A DNA stretch of 64,000 nt, from assembly GCA_002633025.1 (NCBI GenBank), contig NMRB01001034.1, positions 135,213 to 199,212 of the forward strand. The letters are read 5' to 3'. How positions within the stretch are numbered: position 1 is the stretch's first letter; each line of letters opens with the position of its first letter. Shown in pieces: positions 35,583 to 47,300 of this stretch. This DNA comes from Notospermus geniculatus (taxonomy: Eukaryota; Nemertea; Pilidiophora; Heteronemertea; Lineidae). The translations under genes were made by a program, and so were the position numbers. The notes below the pieces were generated by a model, which had not been told where the DNA came from, ran no database searches, and worked only from the letters and a program-made list of their open reading frames with translations.

Positions 35583-35905
35583 NCCGTCGTCGTCGTTGTC
35601 CGTTAGCAGGGCACGTTTTGTAACCGCTGGAGCTATTGATCTGAAACTTGGTACATATATACCCCTAGGTCAGATGACCTATGACACCAAGTTTCGGTTC
35701 GATTCGACTCTCAGCTTGGCCACCAGGTGGCGGAAACCAAAAACACAAAAAGTGCAATAACTCCTGAACTAATGAATGGATCTTCTCCAAATTTTTATCA
35801 TAGGTGTATCTAATAAGGATACATAACATATATAACGGGTTTTTGATTTGACCTACTTTTCTAGGTCACAGAGGTCAAAGTTCGACAAAAGTGACGAACC
35901 TGCCC
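35583..35905 (+). repeat. Repeat R1, copy 2
   Basis: gtcgtcgtcgttgtccgtta, gatctgaaacttggtacata, cttggccaccaggtggcgg and tgacctacttttctaggtca in the same order as copies 1 and 3. It follows an N at 35583. Confidence 0.72.
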
Positions 35906-35969
35906 CAGTTTGTCATTATTTCACTGAGTGACTTCATATTTTGCATAAACATGCATTGGAGGGGTACCT

Positions 35970-36500
35970 TTAAAAATACCAAGTTTCGGCCCGATTGGAC
36001 ATCCAGTATGGTCGCCAGGTGGCGTAACCTGAAAATCAAGTAAGTGCTATTACTCGGGAACGACTTGATGCAGAGTGCTCAAATTTGATATTTACCTCCC
36101 TCTAGATGACCTTTACATGCACGTCAAATTTCGGCCTGATTTGAATTCAAACAAGGCCACCAGGTGGCGTAACCCAAAAATCATCAAAGTGCGGTAACTC
36201 AGGAACGCCTTAACCCAAAGCGGTCCAATGTGCTGTGTGGCTCCCTGCAGATGACCTTTATGTCCATCTGACGTTTCGGCCTGATCGGGCATCCAATATG
36301 GCCACCAGGTGGCGTAACCCGAAAATCATCAAAGTGCTGTAACTCAGGAACGACTTGACCCAAAGCGTTCCAATGTGCTATGTGGTCCCCTGCAGATGAC
36401 CTTTATGTGCATGTGAATTTCCGGCCCGATCAGACATCCAATATGGCCGCTAGGTGGCATAACCCCCAAATCATCGAAGTCCTACCTGGGAATGACTCAT
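35970..36500 (+). repeat. Tandem array of about 130-bp units (4 copies)
   Basis: Each unit carries ggccaccaggtggcgtaacc, aaagtgctgtaactcagga and cagatgacctttatg. The motif ccaccaggtggc is shared with repeat R1, which precedes the array. Confidence 0.7.
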
Positions 36501-36559
36501 AACTGATATGTACCTCCCTCTGTCATTGGACTATTATGTCCAACCCGGTGAGCACATGG

Positions 36560-37028
36560 TCCATGGACCATTTCATTCATTCTTGCAATTGAAAAACGTC
36601 CATGCCAATATGGCCGTATGAATTTTTAGGATCTATGAGGAAAAAAACGCCCCCTTAGGCCTATTGACACCGTCTCTGCGTTACCACGCGCACTGTCAAC
36701 ATATCTCTTCATATTTGCTGGTCTTCCCTGCAAAAGAGTCCATTTAGTTGGACTCATGGAAATCGAATTTGGACTCCTCATTTTCAAGCAATCTGACGCA
36801 AAAAGAGTCCACTTGAAAAAAATGGACTCATGAAAAAAAATCCTTAATGCTACCACTGTGGGGCCTGCAAGGCTCCTGCAATCTGGGACCTGTGTGACCA
36901 AACAAACTTTGCCAAACTTGCCATCGTGAATACTGCTGTTAAATGGTGAAAAACAATGAATACTGCTGATAAATATGTGAATTTATCAAATAAAGACTGC
37001 ATGTACTGTAGAACATTATATTTGACTC
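36560..37028. other. No gene seen
   Basis: Contains repeated agagtccactt / ttggactcat blocks at 36735-36835 that form small hairpins. No coding signal. Confidence 0.4.
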
Positions 37029-37339
37029 TTAAAGGTGCTCTAGTTCGAATTGTAAACATTACGGTTTGTTTATTTACATGGTTGATTATAATAGTTATTT
37101 TTCCTCGGACAGGTTGCAGCACCATGTATACCAAAACATTAATGTTATCTACTTGGATATCTATCTTGATAAATACCGGTATTCTTGTAACTGAAATATA
37201 TTTATGATTTTACGCTCAAAAACAAACAGAAAGTTGTGAAAGGCGAGATTTAATTCGATTTTATCTGATTTGTTAGTACCAGAAGTTGACAATAGGTGGC
37301 ACACGGTAATGTTTACAATTCGAACTAGAGCACCTTTAA
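37029..37339. mobile_element. TTAA-bounded foldback family I
   Basis: 34-bp perfect terminal inverted repeats beginning ttaaaggtgctctagttcg and ending with its complement. The 311-bp element has no coding capacity. Confidence 0.8.
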
Positions 37340-38149
37340 CATGTTTAAGGCATCTTGTGACAGCTGTGCAAACAAATAAAACCTGGCCCACTTGTGGGAG
37401 GATTTATAAGGTATTTTGTGATAAACATTTTGAGGATAATTCATATACATTATTAAACCACATAAGAATCATCCTTGTAGTAACGTTGACTGTCAACATT
37501 TCTGTTTGTTTTGTTTTGTTGCAAGATTAATAGGTTGTCTGTCCTAAATGTGCAATCATAAGACCATGAAACTCAAGCATTACAAGAAATTTAGCTGTCC
37601 TGATCATTGCATTTTAATTTAATATATTTCTTCTATGATCGATGATCACGAGATTTTTGGGAAGGTCTGACTGTCAAGTTGGACTTCACGTAGAAACCTG
37701 TAGTACTGTGTGCCTGCTCTTCGTAAGGCCATACTAATTTTATTGTTAGTTTTACGGATCTTCACTCACCAAAAGTGGCATGCTGCTGGCGAAAAAAAAA
37801 AATAAAGCGAAGAGTTGAACTGCTTTAATGGTTAACCCAAGCTTCTGTTAGAATTCTGTTCTTGTTTGTTCTGTTTCTTCTTCTTCATTTCAGATAATCA
37901 CCTCCCTCTTCAGTCCTAGTGTATGTAGGCCCCACCTCTCCTCAATCCTTTAACATGATTAAACTCTTTTACTTCAAAAACTCCACACACACAAACAAAC
38001 AAACAAACTCTTGTCAAATTTCAGTAGGTTGCTAAATTTGTACATAGTTGAACCTTTATGGTTGATTCCTTTATGCTTGAACTGATACAGTTGTTTTCAT
38101 TCAGTTATCCCCCTCATATTCTCATCATCTGTGTTGGTTATACTTCTAG
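37340..38149 (+). other. Presumed REV1 intron, no exon found
   Basis: A/T-rich sequence with a strong pyrimidine tract and AG at 37870-37900, but the following reading frame has no REV1 homology. The preceding REV1 exon (end of the first palm part) is not here. Confidence 0.5.
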
Positions 38150-38304
38150 CTACACCCATGACATTGAAGCCGTCAGCTGTGATGAGTTGTTTGTCGACTG
38201 CACAGAATTACTCACGACGACTGGCGCCACCCCACTGGAATTTGCTGCACTCGTGCGGGAGGAAATCGAGGAAAAGACGGGATGCACTGCGTCTGCTGGC
38301 CTTG
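38150..38304 (+). CDS. REV1: REV1 exon: palm, catalytic SCDE
   Basis: The acceptor is ttctag; the donor is gtatgt. The first base completes a codon from an unseen upstream exon (phase 2 in, phase 1 out). It encodes YTHDIEAVSCDEL followed by the CTASAGLG strand. The adjacent Asp-Glu corresponds to human D570/E571, two of the three metal-binding catalytic residues. An in-frame extension upstream of the acceptor to 38058 is intron, because homology to REV1 stops exactly at the AG. Confidence 0.95.
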
Positions 38305-41300
38305 GTATGTCATATGTGATGGTGCTGCTGAAAATTCTATAGGCCTACTCACGTTCTCCTATGACTAAATTCTCTTCAGCAGCATAGGACCGGCCAGCCT
38401 GTGGTTCCCACGGAAATGCAGAAGCCCGGGTTTTAGGGGCCAAAAAGTTGGGTCCTGAGATTTCTGTAAATCTGCAATAAAAATGGGAGGGCCAGGGGTA
38501 AGATCATTCGGGACCAGCATTAAAACTAAAAACTTTTTAGTGAAGACCTTGAAAACTGGTTGATGCTGTTATTATAAGTTACCTCTACTGTAACATTCAG
38601 CGCGAAAGTTGTTGAACTGCAGTTAGCTGTGCACAAACACGGCAGGTAGAACTTGAGTGACTGAGGGACAACAGTGGACTGCATTCATTTTGTGAGTCCT
38701 CGTTTCTATTTCAGGAGCCAATATCCTGTTGTCCCGCCTCGCCACAAGGGTCGCTAAACCAAATGGACAGTACCTGTTACCAGTCGGGGAGGAGCAGAGT
38801 TTCATGCGGAAACAGGTCGTCAGAGATTTACCTGGTGAGGTTTAGTTGATGTGTATGCAATTACAGTAGAACCTCATCCCTGTAGGGGCCTGTCACACTG
38901 AAGTAGTTCTCAAAACGTCCTGCCCCGTCCTATAAAAATTGTAAAACGGGCTAGAACGTGTAACCCTTGGCCAAATAATGCATCGATGTTCTGGAGCGCC
39001 ATTCCCGTCTAAGAAGTTCGTAAAAAGACTGTAAAAAGTTGCCGCTACGTCCACTCCGTTTGCACACGGTTTGAGCCTGTTTGGCAAAATTTTCAAGAAC
39101 GTACTGAGAACTAGCTCAGTGTGATTGGGGTATTAACGGATGCCTCTGGCTGGTGGACTCCAGCCTGGGAACGCCTCTCCCTGGAGGACTCAGCCTGGGG
39201 AATGCCTCTGCGTGAGGACTCCAACCTGGGGATACCTCTGTGTGAGGACTCCAACCTGAGGAACGCCTCTGCCTGGAGGACTCCAGTCTGGGGATGCCTC
39301 AGCCTCTGTCTGGAGGACTCCAACCTGGGGACACCTCTGCCATGAGGATTTCAGTCTGGGGATGCCTCTGCCTGAGGACTTCAGCCTGGGAACGCCTCTG
39401 CCTGGAGGATTCCAGCCTGGGACACCTGTGCCTGGAGGACTCCAGCCTGGGGACGCCTCTGCCTGGAGGACTCCAGTCTGGGGATGCCTTTGCCTGGAGG
39501 ACTCCAACCTGGAGATGTCTTTGCCTGGAGGACTTCAGCCTGTGGACTCCTCTGCCTGGAGGATATGTCTCTATAAAGATCACAAACTTCGTATCCAAAT
39601 TTGTTGTTTCTATTTATTTTGACCTCTGTAATTGGGACACCTCCCAATTAAGGACATCATCTTTTGGATGACCTTAGTGGTAAGCTGATGAACCCAAACC
39701 AAAGGTCCTGAAACATTTCGTTTTAGATTTAGTTGCACTGAAATTGACCTCAAAAATTGCATCCAAGCTTTCAGATATCAAAATTTTTTGATTGGTACTT
39801 GTTGGCATAAGATTTATAGCCGTGGTTACACTACATAAAATCCCCGGTTTTTTTGTGGTCACACCTATGAATTACCGGGCTTCAAGAAACCCATGTCTGA
39901 AAAACACGGGTCTTTGAGACACGGCAATCTCACCGTACTTTTCGAAATCCCCGTGTTATCGTTAGTTCTTCGCACGGTGACAGATGGCGCAGCCATTAAA
40001 TGACGTCATTTTCACGCCTCCGACAATGTGTGCCAATTCAGAAATGACCGAAGAGTCAATGTTTGCAGCGCAACTGTCGCCGGGCTTCTTAACTACAGTG
40101 TAGTAGTGTGGCCTCTTCCCGGGATTTTCGTACACACGGGTCTGGAAAAACACGGGTATTTTCAACAGGTGTAACCTTAGCTTATGTTTATCAGGTGGTA
40201 ATTGAGATGTTTACTTCAGGTGTTGGGTGGTCGACATCCCAGCGACTTGAAGCGATGAATGTCAAAACCTGCGCCGATCTCCAAGCTCTCTCATTGGAGC
40301 GCCTTCAACAAGAGTTTGGCCCAAAGACTGGCGCCTCCCTCTATAAGTTCTGCCGCGGCCAGGATGATCGGCCAATCAAAATGGAGAAGGAGAGGAAGTC
40401 CGTGTCGGCTGAAGTGAATTATGGGATCCGATTTAAAGAGGTAATGTTTTGTTTCAGCGATAGTGTTTCACCAGTATTTCTGCTTAAGGGTTATGAAAAC
40501 TGACTCGAAATCTCGAATTTTTGATGCAAAAAATCTGAGTAACTGCACACTGAATTGAGAAAATAGGGCTCGGGGCACCTTCTTATGACGGTTCCTGAGG
40601 GCCCCGAGCCTTATTTTCCCAATTCTTTGTGCAGTTACTCAGATTTTTTTGCGTCAAAAATTCGAGATTTCAAGTAACATTACATAACCCTTAAGAATTT
40701 CATAAAAGAATGGGAGGGGAGGGCCGTTTTCCATGTTTGCACTTCTGGCAAAGATACAGACGATTCTCAAATTTGCTGATCTGCACACTTCCGCCGAAAT
40801 CTCAATCAAAACCTCAATCTGAAACCAGCTGACGTGACGCCGTCCATAGTTCAGCAATGGTCGAGTCTGACGCAACATCTTTGACATCACTGTCGTGGGG
40901 TTGTCTGCATTACGTCATTCAGTTTCAGACTAAGGTTGTGGTTGAGATTTTGGCGGAAGTGCGCAGGTCTTTGTCGTTTACATCAATTTGAGAACAGTCT
41001 ATTAAGGGTACGTTTCATCAATATGGCATTTTGTGTTCCAGAACAGTGACATGGTGACCTTCATCGATGGCCTCTCCAAAGAAGTGGAGAAGAGGCTCAA
41101 CGCTGTTTTAGTCAAGGGCCGTACGATCACGCTGAAGTTAAAGGTCCGCAGCAAGGGGGCACCCGTGGAAACATCAAAATTTATGGGTATGCACAAATTT
41201 CTTCATGTTCAGGCTCTCTTACGGCCCTAAAATTCCTAGAATTCCTACTTTTTTTTCAATCTCCCTAAAATCCCTAATTTTACATCCATTTTGGGCTATT

Positions 41301-44300
41301 CTCCCTAAATATCCCTAATTTTTGTCTTATTCCATGTTCTTCCGCACGCGCTGATGACGTCGAAGCAGCGTCGAGGTGCACGGCATTCACGACTACATCT
41401 GAAGATGCTCTGGATTCCATCAGTCTTCGCTGTCCCTGGATTCAACTTCAGATGTAGACCTTACAATGCCGTGCATCTCCACGTGATTTCATTATTTAAC
41501 TACATATCTGATGTAGGTAATTCTACAAAAGGTAAGCCAGGCGCGGATCCAGAGGGGGGATTGGGGGTTGTGACCCCCTGCTAGCCACCAACAATTGTTT
41601 TTTTTTTCAATACTTTGTGAAAATAAACAAAAACACAAGAATTATAAAGCTTCTATTTTGATTCTGAGATGCCAGGAAATTGCGTCTACGGCCTTCTAGA
41701 TCTGAAAATTTTGCTGGGGGAGACCCCCGTCGGCATGGGAATCTTTGGCGCCCGCCTGCTACAACCGCCCTCGGCGCCGCTGACCCCCCTCAGCTAAAAA
41801 TCCTGGATCCGCACCTGGGTAAGCTTCTGCTGTAAGCATGGCTTCATCCAAAGAGGACCATTTTGATCATGATTTGGCCTATAGGCCTAATGGTAAGTGT
41901 GAATACACTTTTTGAAGTGCAATTGGCTCACATCATCTGTGTATAAATCTTCGTAATTCTGTCCTAAAATGTCCTATTTTCAAGCCATTTTATCCCTAAA
42001 AGTCCCAAAAATTTAAGTTAAAAAATCCCTAATTTTTCCCTAAAAAGTTCCTCAGGGCTGTAAGAGAGCCTGCATCATGTTGCCCAGGGCCCACATTCAT
42101 AAAACTGCTCAAATCTGAGGCATATGCGTGGGTCGGACTTTTGCCCTAAGTATAGCTGAAGTTAGACTTTCTCTTTGACTCGAGCATTGAGGAAAGCCAG
42201 ACTTTAATGAAAGTGTGGCTGAAGTCCAACCCAAGCATACGGCCCTAAGTGTGACACTTATCCTTTGTTCAACACAAAAGATAAGTATCACACTTTGACC
42301 TACGTATGTCTATGAATGTGGACCCTAATCTCAAGAGTGCGAAGCTCTCAATCTCCATGGGCCACTGATGACTGAAGTTTTTGGAATGGAAGGGTGTGGT
42401 ATCAGTGTTAATTCTAGGATTTCAGAAGGGCATGGGGCAAACTTTGTGAAAAGGGCACTTCAACCTAGGAAATAAGGGCACTTTTCATTCGCAACATTTC
42501 TACTAACGGAATTTGAGAAGCTTGTCAGTTAAAAAGGTCCCTATAACTCCAGTCAACAGCCAATTTAAGCCAGTTTCTAAGGTGGTATGACCAAAAGGGA
42601 CCATGACAGAGGGTCTGGGGGGAATAATTTTTTTAGGGCAGGCATGGCGCCAAGGGGGTTAAAAAAGGGCACAGTGGCGCCCCCTTTTAGGGCATGGCGC
42701 GCCGCCACTCTAACACTGCCTAGAATTAACACTGGGTATACCTTCACCATGATTATAGACCATGTGCACATGACGTCATCATTGACGTCATAATTCGCAC
42801 GTCAGCCATGTTGGACTGCATCTGACGCTACGAATGCGTTGGACGTGCCGTCCAAAATGGCGGCATCTCGTCGTCGCGGTGACGTCATAATCGTTGCTGC
42901 ACATACAGCATCGTGGCCTGTTGGCTTATTCATACACGTAGGTAGCATACCTTGTTGGGCCCTGAATCTGTATAATTGATGGGTGTACCGGTACTGTTGT
43001 ATAATCGAAGCACTGAATACTCAAACATCCTTCTTGAACGAATTTACTTGCTCCCTAAAGTTTGTCTATGTTTATTTTAGGTCATGGTGTTGTCGACAAC
43101 CTCAGCAAGTCTGTTACTCTTCCCGTTGCCACTAGCAACCCTGTCGTCATAGCTGCTGAGTGTATGAGCTTGTTCAGGTCTCTGAAAGCTCCTGTTGCAG
43201 AGCTCCGAGGTGTAAGTATTTTCATTCAGATAAAATGTGAGTTTTCAGAATGATTTTAAGCAAAAATTTGGATGCTTGTCTCGGCTGTAGGTCTTCAAAG
43301 GCTCATTTATAAAGTCTGCAACATCTAAGCGCGACCCAATGGAATGCGGAAGTTAGGCAATATGTCAGTTGGAGTTTCCACCAATCTTTAATCACACGCA
43401 ACTCTCGAATAACTGACCGACAACGTGATCGGACTATTCGAACAGACTTTATTGGTGCCCAATAGCGGACGACTGTATATTAATTGAACACCGCAAATTC
43501 CTGTCTCATTTCCTGACTCCCACATTCCATTGAGTCGCGCTTAAATGTTGCCGGACTTTACAAAATGTGGAGGGACATCAGGTGGAAGGAAATGACGTCA
43601 CTTCACGTCTGATTGGACTCTGTCATGGTACCATTCTGCTAATCATCTTCTAAACTACGTTGTAGATCGGTATTCAAGTCCACCGGCTCGAACAAGCCAA
43701 GAATGAGAAACAGGGACGACAAAATATCCTGAACTTCATGGCCCCGAAATCAAAGCCACAATCAGCAGGGACTGCAACATCAGCGACGAATTCTACTGTT
43801 GTGAACTCATCAAAACCTAAGTTGGACACAGCGCCATCTACCTCAGGCACGGCCAAAGTCGATCACCCATTGTCAAAAACCGATGTTGGCAGTGGAGCAG
43901 CCATGGACAATGTTGAGGTTGAACGTAAAAGGTAAGTCAACAGATCAAGGCTACAATACAGATCACAATTGACAGGCCTAAATACGCGCAAGTTATGCGT
44001 AACTCAGGGTCTTGTGTCTGCGTAACTTAGGTGTCCCAAGGAGAAAGCACAAAAATTGACACACAAAGTGGTAAATATCAAGAAGCTAAGTTCTGGAAGT
44101 TGACTCCTTGATTCGTAACTTAGGTGTAACATTCAATGTACCCCGTACCTCAAGCGGTAGTTTCACTTGCGAGATTGTGAACTAGTGGCTTCTTAATGTG
44201 CACCGATTGACGCCAGTCATGCAGACTGCTTTGGCAGATTATTAAAGCGAATTGATATCGAAAAAATTTGATTTAGAAATAGAATTTGAAAGGGGATGAA

Positions 44301-47300
44301 TTTTCGGGAAAAAATGTAAACAAACTTCTCCAGAATGTCAACAAAGAAATGTTCGTGCATTCTGATTGGCTGAAATTTCGTGTTTGCAAACACCAGCCAA
44401 ATGTAAATAAAATCCAATATCAATTCGCTTTAAAACCACAAATACATGTCGCATTTCCATTTTCCGCATTCCATTGCTCCACAGCTAGATTGGGTCAGAC
44501 TTTAGTCCCGCGGATTTTTATTCTGGACTGAAAAATCGCTACACCGAGTGATTGGTCTCTCCGCATTCCACAAACCACTTACCACGTGCAGATACATATA
44601 AGTGGATGAATGGAAATAGTTGGAGCGAACAGATGCCTATTCCGTGTTCCTTTTCCGCGATCCGCATTCCACTTACCGCGTGTCAGGTAAACGTACCTTA
44701 CCTTCATATTCATTTCTCTTTAACAGGAAAGATCAAGCTGCCACTGGGATGCCCCCTCTCCCCTCGATGTCACCAGTCCTGCAAGTCCCGTCATCCTCGA
44801 GCACTGCGACCCCTGAACGACAGTTGAATGCATCACCTTCCAGTTATTTTCCATCACCGTCACAGGTAGGCTCACCCCCTCCTCCATGACATCAAAGGAG
44901 TCAACATAATGACTGTTCTGGAAAGTTCAAAAATTGGAAACGTTTCCGACTTTGGCAACGTTTCTTTTTTTGGAAGCGATTTCCGATTCCAATATCGGGA
45001 ATGTTTCTGAATTTGGAAGCCCAGAGATTATGGCACAATCAAGCCTTTTGATGATGGTAATTGATGATTATCGATGATTGCAGCCAACTTACACCAGCAA
45101 TTCAGATTTTACGCCGTGAAATACAAGGTCACAGTTGCTGCCATCTGTTAATGGAAAAAAACACTTCCCGATTTTTGATACTCATATCCCGATTAGGCCT
45201 AACATGCAAATAGGCCTACACCGATTCCGATATCGGAATCGAAAACCGCTTCTGAAAAAAGAAACGTTGCCAATATTGGAATCGCTGGGCTTCCAAAATC
45301 AGAAACGTTTCCAAATTCGGAACTTTCCCGAACTGATGAGGAAGCAAACTTTGTCCAATCACTTGATCCTTTCTGACAAAATGGTGACACGTCGGGGAAC
45401 TGAACCTGTGACCTCTTCTTAAAGGAGCACGGTATTGGATCTCAAATGCATTATTTGACTGCCGACGTAGAGGGAGCCACCTAGCGGCAGTAATACGAAC
45501 TACAAAAATGCATTACAAAATGCACGGAGGAAATCGGGTCAACTCGCCAATACATCGTTGGTCCCTTGGTTGGAGAGTGGCACAGTGGCGCCGGCTGTCG
45601 AGAAAAAGTGGCAATACCATGCTCCTTTAATCCAAGTGCATCTCTGTGCCACTTTTCTGCCCCAAAAATCAACTAGTTCAGTCGTCGATGTGGTAGTATT
45701 TGCCATATTCAGTATGTCCTGTCTTCCTAGATTGACCCCGCCGTGTTGAAGGAGTTACCTGCCGACATCCAAGCTCAGGTCAGATCAGAGATGAACGCGT
45801 ATAAAAAAGCCAAGGGGACCAAGAATAGAGATGGGTCACAGGAAGCAGGCTGTTCACACTGGGATCCTACGTCAACGGTCGCGCCAGATGATCCAGGAAC
45901 AAGAGTTACGTCAAGTCCTATTGTGGAGCTGCCTTCATTTTCTCAGGTGAGAAATCTTTTCTGATGTATTCAGCCTCTCTCCTGAATGGGATGACATCAC
46001 ATTGGGAGACTTTACTGCCATTAGATGTCACCATCAGTTAGCAGTCCGAGAACTTCACGAAATTTGATGTCAAAGAGCAGACGAGGCCCGTGTCTGTGAC
46101 GTCAAATTTGTGCCTATTCTGTCATAGAAAAGTCTGAATTCAGTGCTTGTGGCAACCATACTCTAGATTGAAACTCATTTGTTTGGTTCAAGCCTTAACA
46201 CTGGATATTTGCAGTGGCAGATTTGGGGGGGTGCAGCCGGTACTCGAGCGTGGGTAGAGCCCAGACTCCAGGGATGACTGGTTGTGACTCGAGCGTGGGT
46301 GGAGTCCAGACTCCAGGGATGACGAGTTGTGACACGAGCGTGGGTGGAGTCCACACTCCAGGGATGACTGGTTGTGACTCGAGCGTGGGTGGAGTCCAGA
46401 CTCCAGGGATGACGGGTTGTGACTCGAGTGTGGGTGGAGTCCAGACTCCAGGGATGACGGGTTGTGACTCGAGCGTGGGTGGAGTCCAGACTCCACGGAT
46501 GACGGGTTGTGACTCGAGCGTGGGTGGAGTCCAGACTCCAGGGATGATGGGTTGTGACTCGAGCATGGGTGGAGGTGTCCAGACTCCAGGGATGACAGTG
46601 GCATCTGTCTCAATTAACAGTGTGTCTCAATTTATCACCAAATTCTTCATCTTAATTCCAGGTTGATCAGAGTTGTTTTGATGCCTTGCCAGATGACATC
46701 AGGGCAGAATTAGTCGGTGCTTACGCTTCCGAAAGAAAGAAATCGTCCAGTGTGTCGGTGAAAAAGACGTCAGCTTCTGTTGACAAGAAGACGACCGTGA
46801 ATCCCGCCACGAAGAAAGTCAACATGATACAGTTGTCATGGAAACCTGGAGCTGAAAAATCACCGCCGAAATCTCCCAAGAAGAAATCACCCCAAAAGAA
46901 GGTGAGAAGAATGTAGATGTAGGCCTAGGCCTCTGTTTTGAATCAGAAAATCAATTGCTTGAGACAAGCACTGACTGAACTCAAAAAAGAAGGAGTTTGT
47001 GGTTGAATGTAGATTTTGGGTCAGAATCATACTAAAATTTGAGGAGAGTTTGTGTGTGTTTGTTTGTTTGTTTGCAATTTTCTCCAAGACTGAGGAATGG
47101 ATTGCCGTCAAACTTGGTTTGCACATGCAGACGGACCTGGGAAGTGTCCTTACGAAGTCCGAATTTTGATATGACTTATAGTTTTCAAAATATCAAGATA
47201 TAAACAAAAATGCTGTTTAGGCCTTTTGATGTCACGATGTCACCGACATTTCCGCCGCGTCATTTGTGACGTCGGCAACGTCGTGTGACAAAATGACATC

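Larger units (their letters stand above)
38866..39665 (+). mobile_element. cagtggaacct element rearranged by MITE insertion and minisatellite growth
   Basis: acagtagaacctcatccctg begins the element at 38863-38885; a foldback element fills 38886-39125; the 31-bp array follows; then atatgtctctataaagatca and tgacctctgtaattgggacac complete the element to 39661. Confidence 0.6.

Noticed and set aside
37870-37930. Strong pyrimidine tract and AG, candidate REV1 exon
   Set aside because: The downstream frame meets a stop after about 19 codons and has no REV1 similarity; the true next exon begins at 38150.
39111-39671. Several 60-125-codon open frames on both strands
   Set aside because: They follow the 31-bp minisatellite and change frame with it; intronic to REV1.
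46188-46666. Overlapping long open frames of 123-150 codons on both strands
   Set aside because: They are produced by a 45-bp minisatellite whose period is a multiple of three; no start context, domain or conservation, and the region is a REV1 intron.
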